Shown: positions 41,168 to 49,749 of the stretch, piece after piece | How positions within the stretch are numbered: the stretch's first letter is position 1 | Layout: each line of letters opens with the position of its first letter | Assembly: GCA_035063765.1 (NCBI GenBank) | Contig: JAPSFT010000020.1 | Coordinates: 21,559-85,558, forward strand | Direction of reading: 5' to 3' | Origin: Deltaproteobacteria bacterium | GTDB taxonomy: Bacteria; Myxococcota_A; UBA9160; PR03 | Length of the DNA stretch: 64,000 nt | Position numbers and translations under genes: made by a program | The notes under the pieces: generated by a model | Databases searched by the model: none | The model's input: only the letters and a program-made list of their open reading frames with translations | Told to the model about the DNA's origin: nothing

Positions 41168-42181
41168 GTGAGCGAGCCGCACCTGCCCGAGTCCGGCGAG
41201 GACGCTCCGGCGCCCGATCCCGAGGGAGCCGCGGCCGAGGCGCGCGCGCGGCGGCGCCTCGAGGGCGGGCTGCTGCAGGAGGCGCTCGGCGCCCTGCGCG
41301 CCGAGCTCTCCGCGCGGCTGCCCTCCGGCGAGCACGGTGTCGACTGGATGGCGCTCTTCGACTCGCTGCGGCGCCGGCTCGGCTCGACGGGCATGCGCAG
41401 CCTGCCCGCCGAGGTCGACGAGTTCGGCCTGGACCGGGCGGCCCTCGAACGCGCGCGGCCCTGGCTCGACGCGCTCCTCGACCGCTGGTGGCGCGTCGAA
41501 GTGTCGGGTGCCGACGCCCTGCCGCGCGGCCAGCCGTGCCTCTTCGTCGCCAACCACTCGGGCCTGCTGCCGTGGGACGGCCTCGTGATCTGTCACGCGC
41601 TCGGGCGCGAGCGGCTCGCGCCCGAGGCGCCGCGCTTCCTGGTCGAGGACTGGCTGCTCGGGCTGCCCTTCGCCCAGCCCTTCCTGACCCGGCTCGGCGG
41701 GGTCCGCGCCTGCCGCGAGAACGCCGAGCGGCTGTTGCGCACGCGGCGCTCGGTGGTGGCCTTCCCGGAAGGCGCCAAGGGTGCCACCAAGGTGTTCCGG
41801 CAGCGCTACCGGGTGCAGCGCTTCGGCCGCGGCGGCGTGGTCCGCACCGCGATCGCCACCCGCGTGCCGCTGGTGCCGGTCGCGGTGGTGGGCGCCGAGG
41901 AGGCGCACCCGGTGCTGTTCAAGGTCGAGTCGGCGGCCCGTGCGATCGGGCTTCCCTTCGTGCCCGTGACGCCCACCTTCCCGTGGCTGGGACCGCTCGG
42001 CCTCGTGCCGCTCCCCTCCAAGTGGTGGATCGGCTTCGGCGAGCCGGTCCGCACCGACGAACTCGTGCCCGAGGCCGAGCAGGACGAGCTCCTGGTCTCG
42101 CGTCTCAACGAGCAGCTGCGTGCCGCGGTGCAGGAGCGGCTCGACGAGGGCCTGCGGGCGCGGCCATCGGTCTGGGGCTGA
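41168..42181 (+). CDS. Lysophospholipid acyltransferase family protein (PlsC-like)
   Basis: The 337-residue protein starts at GTG 41168. A charged N-terminal extension of about 110 residues precedes an acyltransferase domain with CLFVANHSGLLPWDGLVICHAL (the HxxxxD motif present as NHSGLLPWD), LGGVRACRENAERLL, VVAFPEGAKGATKVFRQRYRVQRFGRGGVVRTAI (EGxxKG-type substrate site) and VPLVPVAVVGAEEAHPVLFK. It transfers an acyl chain to a glycerophospholipid or related acceptor at the membrane. It follows the SDR gene on the same strand, so the pair may modify one lipid. Confidence 0.88.
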   Translation: MSEPHLPESGEDAPAPDPEGAAAEARARRRLEGGLLQEALGALRAELSARLPSGEHGVDWMALFDSLRRRLGSTGMRSLPAEVDEFGLDRAALERARPWLDALLDRWWRVEVSGADALPRGQPCLFVANHSGLLPWDGLVICHALGRERLAPEAPRFLVEDWLLGLPFAQPFLTRLGGVRACRENAERLLRTRRSVVAFPEGAKGATKVFRQRYRVQRFGRGGVVRTAIATRVPLVPVAVVGAEEAHPVLFKVESAARAIGLPFVPVTPTFPWLGPLGLVPLPSKWWIGFGEPVRTDELVPEAEQDELLVSRLNEQLRAAVQERLDEGLRARPSVWG

Positions 42182-42222
42182 GGCGCGACCCCTCCCGGGC
42201 CCGCGCAATCGCCGGGCGCCGC

Positions 42223-42858
42223 TCAGCCGGTGCCGCGATCCAGGGATGCGTCGTCGTCTTCTTCGTCGTCGATGTCGCGCACGGGGTGCGCGGGCGGGCG
42301 CGGCGCGCGCGGGAGCGGCGGGGCGCCGAGCAGCTCCGAGAGCCGGTCGAGGCGCTGCTCGAGGGCCTCGAGGTCCTGGCGGGTCGGCAGGTCGAGGGCG
42401 TGCAGCACCCGCTCGACGGCGCGCTGCACCATGCGGTCGAGGTCGGGGGCCGCGAAGGCGATCCACTCCCTGCGCATCGCCCCTTCCCGGCTCAGCAGCT
42501 TGCGCACGTTGCGCTGCAGCTCGTCGAAGCCCTCGGAGGCGGGCCCGACGCCGCGCTTGAGCGCGCTGTAGAGCGCGTCGCCGCTGCGCTGGATCAGGTC
42601 CGTGAGCACGGTGCCGGGCACGCGCCGGCTCGAGCGCTCCGTGTCGACCAGGATCTGCGAGAGCGTGACCGAGGTGATGTCCTCGCCGCTCTCGTTGTCG
42701 ATCACGCGGACGGCCTCGCCCGCCTCGATCAGCTCGGCGATGCCCTTCAAGGTGATGTAGCGACTCGTTGCCGTGTTGTAGAGCTTGCGATTCGCGTAGC
42801 GCTTGATCAGCACGGCACCGGAAGCGGACGGGCCGGCCTGGTTCGAATGGGGATCCAC
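42223..42858 (-). CDS. phaR: PHA/PHB synthesis regulator PhaR-type DNA-binding protein
   Basis: The 211-residue protein starts at GTG 42858 behind GAGGTCGCTCC. Residues about 15-80 form the PHB/PHA accumulation regulator domain: VLIKRYANRKLYNTATSRYITLKGIAELIEAGEAVRVIDNESGEDITSVTLSQIL. The rest is helical (DELQRNVRKLLSREGAMRREW, DLPTRQDLEALEQRLDRLSELLG, which resembles a phasin-like segment) with an acidic tail (DIDDEEDDD). It binds PHA granules and DNA to control phasin expression where studied. No phaC or phasin gene is visible nearby. Confidence 0.9.
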   Translation of the reverse strand: MDPHSNQAGPSASGAVLIKRYANRKLYNTATSRYITLKGIAELIEAGEAVRVIDNESGEDITSVTLSQILVDTERSSRRVPGTVLTDLIQRSGDALYSALKRGVGPASEGFDELQRNVRKLLSREGAMRREWIAFAAPDLDRMVQRAVERVLHALDLPTRQDLEALEQRLDRLSELLGAPPLPRAPRPPAHPVRDIDDEEDDDASLDRGTG

Positions 42859-42911
42859 GGAGCGACCTCGGGCGGAACGGTGCCGCAAGCTAACGAATGG
42901 CCTCCGGGCGG

Positions 42912-43448
42912 TCAGCCCGCCGTCCCCGGTGGCCGCCGGTCCTCGATCGGAACGCGCTCGAGTGCGCGTGCGGCGCCGCGCCGCGGCTTCGGGCGCGTGT
43001 GCGGCGCGGGTTCCGCCGGCTCCGGAGGGGGCGCCGGCTGCGGGCCGCGCACGCCGAGCTCCCAGAGCAGCTCGCGCACGCCCAGGAACGCCCGCAGGAC
43101 TCCGCGCGCTTCCGGATCCGTGCGGCTCTGCTCCTCCCAGCGCGCGATCTCGGCGTCGAGGGCCGCGGCAAGCGCGTCGAGCCAGCGCAGGCCCGCGCTG
43201 CCGCCCGCGCTCGTGGCGAGCCCCTCGAGCCAGCGCAGCGCGCCGCGCAGCGGCGCGTGGCCGTCGGCCGGCACGCCGGTCGCGCCGAGCGAGGCGGCAT
43301 CGAGCAGCGCGCGGGCGGCGAGCGCCGCTTCGCCAGCCGCCGCGCGCGCGTGGCCGAGCGCCCGCGCCAGCACCTCCTCGAGCCCCGCCGAGGAGCGGCG
43401 CGCGGGCCGGACGTCGCGGGGTCGGCCCGGGGCGCCGGGCCGGCTCAT
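42912..43448 (-). CDS. Helical protein of unknown function next to ArsA-like ATPases
   Basis: The 178-residue protein starts at ATG 43448, overlapping the ArsA-like gene's stop (ATGA). It is mostly helical (SAGLEEVLARALGHARAAAGEAALAARALLDAA, LRWLDALAAALDAEIARWEEQSRTDPEARGVLRAFLGVRELLWELG) with a Pro-rich basic tail (PPPEPAEPAPHTRPKPRRG). I do not recognise the family. The 4-nt overlap says it is coupled to the two ATPases; it could be a partner or adaptor for them. It ends 54 nt before the phaR start on the same strand. Confidence 0.7.
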   Translation of the reverse strand: MSRPGAPGRPRDVRPARRSSAGLEEVLARALGHARAAAGEAALAARALLDAASLGATGVPADGHAPLRGALRWLEGLATSAGGSAGLRWLDALAAALDAEIARWEEQSRTDPEARGVLRAFLGVRELLWELGVRGPQPAPPPEPAEPAPHTRPKPRRGAARALERVPIEDRRPPGTAG

Positions 43449-44728
43449 CGCTCGGCCCCCCCGGCGCTGCCGGGCGCGAACAGCCAGCGCGCCACGTGGG
43501 CGAGGCCCTCCAGATCGTGCACGTCCCCGCTGAGCTCGGGAATCCGGCGGACGAAACCGCCCGCGCGCGCGGCGCGCGCGGCCAGCTCGGCGGTGGTCTC
43601 GGCGTCGGCGCGTGCCCAGGCCGCGTAGACGTCCCCGGCGGCCAGCGCGGCCCGTGCGGCCGCTTCGGCATCGAAGCCCGCTCCGCTCCGCGCCAGCAGC
43701 GTGGCAAGGGCGCGGCAGGCCTCGTCGTCGCGGCCCTCGTCGGGTACACGGATCGGCGTCGGATCCACCTCGGGATCCGGAGCGCCGGCCTCTCCGCCCC
43801 GACGGCCGGCGCGCTCCGGGCCCGCCGGGTGGGCGCGGGCCGGCCACAGGTGCACCCGGTTCACCACCACGCCCGCCAGCGGGACGCCCGCGGCGTCGAG
43901 CCGCCCGAGCAGCCCGAGCGCGTGGCGGGCCGATTCGGCCGCCGGCGAGGCGGCCAGCACGAAGCCCGCCTGCGGGCCGGTCAAGCGCTCCTGCACGCGG
44001 TGCGCGCGCTCGCGGAAGCCGGCCGACATGCCCTCGAAGGCGAGCAGGAACTCCGAGACGTCCTCTAGGAACGCGATCCCCGACACCCGCTCGATCACGC
44101 GCAGGACCCGCTCCGTGCTCTTCTGGAACAGCCGCACCCCGAAGCGGCCGGCGGCGAAGGCCGGGTGCAGCAGCATCTGCACGAGCCGGCTGTCGAGGAA
44201 CTCGACGAGCCGGCGCGGCGCGTCGAGGAAGTCGAGCGCGTGCTGCGAGGGCGGCGTGTCGACGACGATCAGGTCGAGGTCCTCGCGCTCGGACAGCTCG
44301 TAGACCTTCTCCATCGCGGAATACTCGGCGCTGCCCGCCAGCGCGTCGGAGACGTGCTGGTAGATCCGGTTGTCGAGGATGCGCCGGCGGCTCTCCTCCG
44401 AGTCCGCGAAGCGGGTCACCAGATCGTCGAAGGTGCGCTTCATGTCGAGCATCAGCGCGAAGAGCCGCCCGGCGGGCGGCACCCCGAGCGCCGCCAGGCG
44501 CTCGCGCGGGATCTCGATCGGCTCGTTGCCGAGCGCGCCCACGCCGAGCGCGTCGGCCAGGCGCCGGGCCGGGTCGATCGTGAGCACCGCCGTGCGGCGC
44601 CCGGCGCGCGCGCCCTCGAGCGCGAAGCTGGCTGCGAGCGTGGTCTTGCCGACGCCGCCCGTGCCCACACACACCAAGATGCGTCGGGTGCGCACGAGGG
44701 CGGCGGGATCCAGCCGGGTGGAGCTCAC
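43445..44728 (-). CDS. ArsA/Get3-like ATPase (first of pair), Walker A without signature lysine
   Basis: The 427-residue ATPase starts at GTG 44728, overlapping the other ArsA-like gene's stop (GTGA). It has RRILVCVGTGGVGKTTLAASFALEGARAGRRTAVLTIDPARRLADALG, DLIVVDTPPSQHALDFLDAPRRL and VLAASPAAESARHALGLLGRLDAAGVPLAGVVVNRVH. The deviant Walker A of ArsA/Get3/MinD is normally KGGVGKT; here the first Lys is Thr (TGGVGKTT). This form resembles the actinobacterial-type anion ATPases. Members act as dimeric ATP-driven targeting or transport ATPases; the substrate is not evident and no arsB is present. Confidence 0.9.
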   Translation of the reverse strand: MSSTRLDPAALVRTRRILVCVGTGGVGKTTLAASFALEGARAGRRTAVLTIDPARRLADALGVGALGNEPIEIPRERLAALGVPPAGRLFALMLDMKRTFDDLVTRFADSEESRRRILDNRIYQHVSDALAGSAEYSAMEKVYELSEREDLDLIVVDTPPSQHALDFLDAPRRLVEFLDSRLVQMLLHPAFAAGRFGVRLFQKSTERVLRVIERVSGIAFLEDVSEFLLAFEGMSAGFRERAHRVQERLTGPQAGFVLAASPAAESARHALGLLGRLDAAGVPLAGVVVNRVHLWPARAHPAGPERAGRRGGEAGAPDPEVDPTPIRVPDEGRDDEACRALATLLARSGAGFDAEAAARAALAAGDVYAAWARADAETTAELAARAARAGGFVRRIPELSGDVHDLEGLAHVARWLFAPGSAGGAER

Positions 44729-45744
44729 GTCGCCGGCTCCCGCGGGCTTCCGCGTCCGGGCGGGGCGGCGCTCGCGGCGCAGCCGTCGGGGGGAGCCAGC
44801 AGCGCTCCGGCGAGGGCCTCGAGGTCCTCGGGACCTCGCACGCCGCGTGGCCGGCGCGGGAGCGGGACGATCGGGAGGCCCGTCGTGCGCGCGATCTCCA
44901 CGGTCCAGCGCCGGTTCAGCTCGTGGCGCGCCCGCAGGTGCGCTGCGCAGGCCGCGAGCACGGCCGGCGCGGGCGCGCCCGGCAGGGTGGCACCGGCGGG
45001 CAGGGCCGCCAGCCGCTCGTCGAGATCGGGAACATCGGGCGGGAAGGGCGGGGGCGTCACCGCGTTCACCACCACGCGGTCGACCGCAACGCCGATCTGC
45101 TCGCGCAGCCGCGTGACCAGCTCCGCGGTCTCGCGAGCCGGCAGCTCCTCGGCCAGCGAAACCGGCAGGAGGAGCGTGCGTTCCGGATCCCGGACCATCG
45201 CTTCGACCCAGCCCGCGTGGCGGCGCAGCGGGCCCGCGCGTACGGCCGAGCCGACCACGCGCGGGACGTCGAGGAAGGTGAGCCCGTGACCGGTCGCAGG
45301 GGCATCGACCACGATCAGCTCGAAGCGCTCGCGACCGCGCTCGTCGCGAAGCTGCTCGACGTGCCAGACCTTCCCGAGCGTGATCAGCTCGCGCCAGCCG
45401 GGGGAGGCCTCCATGAGCTGGCGGAAGGCGGGGTTGCGCAGCACGCGCCGCACGATGCCGCGCAGCCCGATCTGGAGCCCCAGGTACTCGGCGAGCGCCT
45501 CGTAGGGGTCGATGCGGAGCACGTGGAGGCCGGGCGCCAGCTCCCGGCCTTCGTAGCCGACCGGAGGGCCAGGCCGGCGTACCAGGATGCCCGGAAGGTG
45601 CTCGTCGGGGCCCATCTCGGCGAGCAGGACGCGCCGCCCCTGGGCGGCGGCGGCGAGCCCGAGCGTCGCGGCGACCGTGGTCTTCCCGGTCCCGCCCTTC
45701 CCGGTGACGATCACGAGCCGGCGGTCGAGGATCGAATCGGCCAA
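44725..45744 (-). CDS. ArsA/Get3-like ATPase (second of pair)
   Basis: This second ATPase keeps the signature lysine: DRRLVIVTGKGGTGKTTVAATLGLAAAAQGRRVLLAEMG, then RFELIVVDAPATGHGLTFLDVPRVVG and AVDRVVVNAVTPPPFP. I use the TTG at 45744 because the fold begins LADSILDRRLVIVTGKGG; the frame stays open upstream to a GTG at 45903 through repeated RLDRP units encoded by a 15-nt repeat, so the start is uncertain. The stop overlaps the next ATPase by 4 nt. The two may form a heterodimer. Confidence 0.88.
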   Translation of the reverse strand: MADSILDRRLVIVTGKGGTGKTTVAATLGLAAAAQGRRVLLAEMGPDEHLPGILVRRPGPPVGYEGRELAPGLHVLRIDPYEALAEYLGLQIGLRGIVRRVLRNPAFRQLMEASPGWRELITLGKVWHVEQLRDERGRERFELIVVDAPATGHGLTFLDVPRVVGSAVRAGPLRRHAGWVEAMVRDPERTLLLPVSLAEELPARETAELVTRLREQIGVAVDRVVVNAVTPPPFPPDVPDLDERLAALPAGATLPGAPAPAVLAACAAHLRARHELNRRWTVEIARTTGLPIVPLPRRPRGVRGPEDLEALAGALLAPPDGCAASAAPPGRGSPREPAT

Positions 45745-45804
45745 GCGGCGTCGGGCTCCGGGGCGCGTTTGGGGGCTCAAGCGCTCCGGCCGCAGCGCCG
45801 AAGC

Positions 45805-45849
45805 GCGATCGAGCCGAGGGCGATCGAGCCGAGGACGATCGAGCCGCGG
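45805..45849. repeat. Three 15-nt tandem repeats
   Basis: GCGATCGAGCCGAGG occurs at 45805-45819 and 45820-45834 with a third copy, one or two bases changed, at 45835-45849. It lies in the spacer between the divergent ArsA-like gene and the zinc-ribbon gene, or inside the 5' extension of the former, where it would encode repeated RLDRP. Confidence 0.9.
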
Positions 45850-45935
45850 GCTTCGAGCGCAGGAAAAACGCTCGAAGGCACGCGGGCTTGGCGAGCCTAG
45901 CACAGGGTCGCCCGAGAGCCGGGGGAGAGCCGCGC

Positions 45936-47144
45936 GTGATCGTCGGCTGCGAACGCTGCGAGACGCGCTTCAAGCTGGACGAGTCGCGCCTGCCCGCGCG
46001 CGGCGCCCGGGTGCGCTGCTCGCGCTGCAAGCACGCCTTCTTCGTGACGCCGCCCGGCTCCTCCCCGGAGGCGCTCGTGCACGAGGTCGCGGCGGCTGCC
46101 GCCCGCGCGCCCGCCGAGAGCCTCCGCGGTCCCGAGCCGAGCTGGGACATGGAGGAGAATCCCGATGCCACGGTTGCGCGCCGCAAGCCGCCCGCGATGG
46201 CGCCCCGCCCGCCCGAGGAGGAGGCGAGCGACTGGCACTTCGAGGACGAGGTGCCCGGCCTCGATCCGGGTGCGACGCGCTCGTCCTCGTTCGGCCCCGG
46301 CGGCGCGCAGGCGCCGCCCTCGCTCGCGGCGGCGCCCGACCCCAACGAGGATTCCCTGGCCACGCTCGGCGACCCGGAGACCTGGGATCTGCTCGCCGGG
46401 GAGCCGCCGCCGGCCGACGCGCCGGCACTGCCGCCGCCCGCCCCGGAGCCGGTTCCGGCCGATATCGCCCCCGCGACCGGCGCGAACGAGCAGACGGCTC
46501 CGGCTCTGCCCGCACCCGGCGCGGCCGTGCCGGCCGACACGCCGACCGCGCCGGCGCCCGCTGCTCGCACGCCGCGCCCTCCGGCAGCCGCCCGCATGAC
46601 GGTCGCTCCTCCTCCGCTGGTGATGCCGCGCCGCATCCCGCCCGCTCCGCGCGGCGTCTCGGCGCAGAGCCTGGGCGGATGGGCGGCCGCCGTCGCGCTG
46701 GCCGCCGCTCTCGCCTGGGTGTCGCTCGGACCGGTTGCGGCGCCGGGGAGCTCGAGCTCGCTGGCCCCGGTGTCGGGCTTCGAGGTGAGCGAGGCGCAGG
46801 CGCACATCCTCGAGAACGCGGCCGCAGGCCCCGTCCTCGTCGTGTCCGGGCGGTTGCGGAATCCGGGCTCCTCGGTGCGCCCGCTCGGCGCGCCGCTGGC
46901 CGTGCAGCTCCTCGACGCCCGGGGTGTGCCGCTCGCCGTCGCCCCGGGCGCCGCAGGGCCGGCGCTGCCCGACCGGCGCGTGCGCGAAGAGGCGCCAGAG
47001 CAGCTCGTCACGTCCCGGGACGCGGCGGCGCTGGCAAGCACACCCGTCGCGGCGGGCGGTGACCTCGCCTTCACCGCCGTCTTCGCTCCCGCGCCACGCG
47101 GCGCGGCGCGCTTCGCGCTCGGTGCGGGCGCGAGCGGTCCGTGA
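45936..47144 (+). CDS. MJ0042-type zinc-ribbon protein with transmembrane segment (DUF3426-like)
   Basis: The 402-residue protein starts at GTG 45936 behind GGGGGAGAG. Residues 1-38 form an MJ0042 zinc ribbon: VIVGCERCETRFKLDESRL followed by CSRCKHAFFV (CxxC...CxxC). A long Pro/Ala/Glu-rich disordered region follows (about 50-235), then one membrane helix (GGWAAAVALAAALAWVSLG, about 248-266) and a DUF3426-like beta domain (SEAQAHILENAAAGPVLVVSGRLRNPGSS). This layout is common in delta- and other proteobacteria; function unknown, with the ribbon probably cytosolic. It is divergent from the ArsA-like genes. Confidence 0.88.
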   Translation: MIVGCERCETRFKLDESRLPARGARVRCSRCKHAFFVTPPGSSPEALVHEVAAAAARAPAESLRGPEPSWDMEENPDATVARRKPPAMAPRPPEEEASDWHFEDEVPGLDPGATRSSSFGPGGAQAPPSLAAAPDPNEDSLATLGDPETWDLLAGEPPPADAPALPPPAPEPVPADIAPATGANEQTAPALPAPGAAVPADTPTAPAPAARTPRPPAAARMTVAPPPLVMPRRIPPAPRGVSAQSLGGWAAAVALAAALAWVSLGPVAAPGSSSSLAPVSGFEVSEAQAHILENAAAGPVLVVSGRLRNPGSSVRPLGAPLAVQLLDARGVPLAVAPGAAGPALPDRRVREEAPEQLVTSRDAAALASTPVAAGGDLAFTAVFAPAPRGAARFALGAGASGP

Positions 47145-47175
47145 GCGGCGCGAGGGCGTATCGAGCAGGCGGCGA

Positions 47176-47219
47176 GCACCCCGGCCGAGGCGGGAGCGGA
47201 GCGGAGCCCGGCCGGGTGC
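47176..47219. terminator. Bidirectional terminator-like hairpin
   Basis: GCACCCCGGCCG (47176-47187) pairs with CGGCCGGGTGC (47209-47219) with one bulged C, in the 77-nt gap between convergent genes (zinc-ribbon, stop 47144; tatA, stop 47222). There is no T-tract. Confidence 0.5.
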
Positions 47220-47221
47220 GG

Positions 47222-47428
47222 CTAGCTCGGCCGGGTCGAGCCGCCCCGCTCGTCCAGCTCTTCCTTCTTGGGCGTGACGTCGATCTCGTCCTTGCCCGAG
47301 ACGCCGGTCTTGAAGTTCTTGATCGCCTTGCCGAGCCCCGACCCGATCTCCGGGAGCCGTCGCGCGCCGAACAGCAGCACGATGATCCCGAGGATGATCA
47401 GGAGCTCCGTCGCTCCGAGTCCGAACAT
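47222..47428 (-). CDS. tatA: Twin-arginine translocase subunit TatA
   Basis: The 68-residue protein is read from ATG 47428 (MFGLGATELLIILGIIVLLFGARRLPEIGSGLGKAIKNFKTG). It has the single N-terminal membrane helix, the FGxxxLP hinge (FGARRLPEIG) and the amphipathic helix of TatA/E, followed by a charged tail (KDEIDVTPKKEELDERGG). An in-frame upstream start adds residues that do not fit the family. TatA forms the protein-conducting oligomer for folded exported proteins. No tatBC neighbour is present. Confidence 0.96.
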   Translation of the reverse strand: MFGLGATELLIILGIIVLLFGARRLPEIGSGLGKAIKNFKTGVSGKDEIDVTPKKEELDERGGSTRPS

Positions 47429-47494
47429 GGCGGGTAGGGTGACGCCCGCACCGAGGGGGGTCAAGCGAGCGGCCGGCCCCTACCATCGCCCGCC

Positions 47495-48862
47495 ATGTCG
47501 ATCTTCAAGGCCTACGACGTCCGCGGCGTCTACGGGGAGGAGCTCGGCGCCGACGACGGCCGGCGGATCGGCCGGGCGGTCGCGCGCTGGCTGGGCGCGC
47601 GGGAGCTGGCGGTCGGGCGCGATGCGCGTCCGAGCTCCCCCGAGCTCGCAGGGGCACTGCTCGACGGGATCCGGGACGAAGGGGTCGGGGTGGTCGACCT
47701 CGGGCTCGTGTCGACTCCGATGCTGTACTACGCCGTCGACGCGCTCGGGGTCGCGGGCGGCGTGATGGTCACCGCGTCGCACAACCCGGCCCGCTACAAC
47801 GGGTTCAAGGTGTGCCGGGCGCATGCGATCCCGGTCGGCGGCGACTCGGGGCTCCGGGAGATCGAGCGGCTCGCGCGAGCCGACGCAGGGCCGGCGCGTG
47901 TCCCGCGGGGCGGCCTGCGGCGCGCGGACGTCCGCGCGGGCTACGTCGAGCACGTCCTCTCGGTGGGCGGGCGCTGCTCGCAGCTGCGCGTCGCGATCGA
48001 CTGCGGCAACGGCATGGCCTCGGTGGGACTCGAGCCGCTGCTCGCCCGCCTGCCGCTCGAGGTCGAGCGGCTCTATTTCGAGCCCGACGGCACCTTCCCG
48101 AACCACGAGGCGGATCCGCTCGAGCCCGGGAACCTGCGCGACCTGATCGCTGCCGTCCGGCGCTCACAGTCAAACTTCGGTGTCGCTTTCGACGGGGATG
48201 CCGACCGCGCGATGTTCGTCGACGAGGCCGGGGAGCCGATCGGCGCCGACCTGATGACCGCCCTGCTCGCGCGCGCGCTGCTGCGCCGCCACCCGGGCGG
48301 CCGCGTGCTCCACGACCTGCGCTCGAGCCGCGCCACGGCCGAGGCGATCACGGAGGCCGGCGGGACGCCGGAGATGTGCCGCGTCGGTCATGCCTTCATC
48401 AAGGCCCAGATGCGCGAGAGCGGTGCCCTCTTCGCCGGCGAGCTCTCGGGGCACTTCTACTTCCGCTTCTCGCCAGAGCTCCTGCACGACGACGGCACGG
48501 CCGCCTTCGTGGCGCTCCTCGACGTGCTCGCCGAGGAGGGCAAGCCGCTCTCGGAGCTGGTGGCGCCGCTGCGCCGCTACGCCGCGAGCGGCGAGATCAA
48601 TCGCCGCGTGCGCGACGTTCCCGCCCTGCTGGCGGCCCTCGAGGCCGACCACGCCGGCCGCGCCGAGATCTCGAAGCTCGACGGCCTGCTGGTGCGCTAC
48701 CCGGACTGGTGGTTCAACCTGCGGGCCTCGAACACCGAGCCCCTGCTGCGTCTCAACCTCGAGGCCGGCGACGCAGCGGCCATGCGGCGACACCGCGACG
48801 CGATCCTCGCGCGCATCGAGTCCTTCGCTCCACCCGGCGCAGGCGCGAACGGAGAGCGCTGA
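47495..48862 (+). CDS. Phosphomannomutase/phosphoglucomutase
   Basis: The 455-residue alpha-D-phosphohexomutase starts at ATG 47495 (MSIFKAYDVRGVYGEELG). It has the four-domain signatures: GGVMVTASHNPARYNGFKV (active-site phosphoserine in TASHNP), GVAFDGDADRAMFVDEAGE (Mg-binding DGDADR), GELSGHFYFR (sugar loop GEMSGH-type) and RASNTEPLLRLNLEA (phosphate-binding loop). It interconverts hexose 1- and 6-phosphates for nucleotide-sugar synthesis. Closest in style to ManB/AlgC. It is followed by a convergent alpha/beta hydrolase 3 nt away. Confidence 0.95.
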   Translation: MSIFKAYDVRGVYGEELGADDGRRIGRAVARWLGARELAVGRDARPSSPELAGALLDGIRDEGVGVVDLGLVSTPMLYYAVDALGVAGGVMVTASHNPARYNGFKVCRAHAIPVGGDSGLREIERLARADAGPARVPRGGLRRADVRAGYVEHVLSVGGRCSQLRVAIDCGNGMASVGLEPLLARLPLEVERLYFEPDGTFPNHEADPLEPGNLRDLIAAVRRSQSNFGVAFDGDADRAMFVDEAGEPIGADLMTALLARALLRRHPGGRVLHDLRSSRATAEAITEAGGTPEMCRVGHAFIKAQMRESGALFAGELSGHFYFRFSPELLHDDGTAAFVALLDVLAEEGKPLSELVAPLRRYAASGEINRRVRDVPALLAALEADHAGRAEISKLDGLLVRYPDWWFNLRASNTEPLLRLNLEAGDAAAMRRHRDAILARIESFAPPGAGANGER

Positions 48863-48865
48863 GTC

Positions 48866-49738
48866 TCAAGGCGTCAGGGCCGATCCGAGGAACTGCCACA
48901 TCGCCTTGAGAGCGCGGCCGGGGAGGTCGCCGTGGCCGCTGTCGAACCAGAGCAGCTGCTTCGGCTCGGCAGCGGCCGCGTGGAACGCCTCGGCGGCGGC
49001 GCGCGGGATGCGCTCGTCGCGGGTCGCGTTCAGGAGCAGGAGCGGGCGTCCGGCGAAGCGCGCGATGTGGCGCGCCGGATCGAACGCGGGCGGGCCGAAG
49101 CCGCCCCCTCCGAGCGCCAGCGCCGCCGCACGCAGCCGGGCGTCCAGCGGGCAGTAGAGGGCGCCCAGGATCGCACCCAGGCTGAATGCCGCGTAGGCGA
49201 GCCGCTCCGCGTCGATCTCGGGATGCGGCGCGAGGGCATCGAGCGCCCGCCCGAGGTCGTGGATCGACTGGCGCACGAACTCCCCGAGCAGGTCGCGGGC
49301 GCGCACGTCCTCCGTGCCGGGAGTCGCGAGGCCGAGCAGCAGGAGCTCGCCGAGCTTTGCGCTCGCCCGTTCGCCGTGCAGCGGGAAGTCGATCGAGGCG
49401 ACGGCCATTCCGCGCCGGACCCAGGGCAGGCGCGCCGCGTCGAGGTACGCGGAGTCCTTCGAGCCACCGGCTCCGTGCTGGAGCAGCACCAGCGGGTACG
49501 GGCCGGCCGGCTCCGCCGGCAGCAGCAGCAGGCCCGGCACGCGATCGCCACGGCTCGAGTACTCGAAGCGGAAGCGCCGCACGCCGCCACCTGCGTCCGC
49601 CGGGGCCTGCTGCGGCCGCCGATCCAGGGGGCTCCACGGGCCGGGGAGGGGCGTGATCCAGGTCGCGAGCGGCTCGCGCAAGCGCAGAGAGCCGGCTGCG
49701 AGGGCAGCCGGCTCTCCGCTCTCCGTGGAAGCGCTCAT
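48866..49738 (-). CDS. Alpha/beta hydrolase (dienelactone hydrolase-like)
   Basis: The 290-residue protein starts at ATG 49738, 11 nt after the ECF sigma gene's stop. It has LVLLQHGAGGSKDSAYLDAARLPWVRRGMAVASIDFPLHGERA (oxyanion HGxGG), the nucleophile elbow AYAAFSLGAILGALY (Ser in FSLGA), a probable acid Asp in LLLNATRDERIPRAAAEAFH and the catalytic His in WFDSGHGDLP. No signal peptide is seen. It hydrolyses an ester or similar bond; substrate unknown. Its position suggests it is cotranscribed with the sigma factor. Confidence 0.85.
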   Translation of the reverse strand: MSASTESGEPAALAAGSLRLREPLATWITPLPGPWSPLDRRPQQAPADAGGGVRRFRFEYSSRGDRVPGLLLLPAEPAGPYPLVLLQHGAGGSKDSAYLDAARLPWVRRGMAVASIDFPLHGERASAKLGELLLLGLATPGTEDVRARDLLGEFVRQSIHDLGRALDALAPHPEIDAERLAYAAFSLGAILGALYCPLDARLRAAALALGGGGFGPPAFDPARHIARFAGRPLLLLNATRDERIPRAAAEAFHAAAAEPKQLLWFDSGHGDLPGRALKAMWQFLGSALTP

Positions 49739-49749
49739 GGCGCCGGAGT

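Noticed and set aside
42840..42849. GGTTCGAATG, resembling a tRNA T-loop
   Set aside because: No acceptor stem, D-loop or anticodon structure around it; it lies in the phaR start region.
43445..47179. 1244-residue minus-strand ORF spanning several genes
   Set aside because: Only its C-terminal part (from 44728) is the ArsA-like protein; upstream is anti-sense to the zinc-ribbon gene and low complexity.
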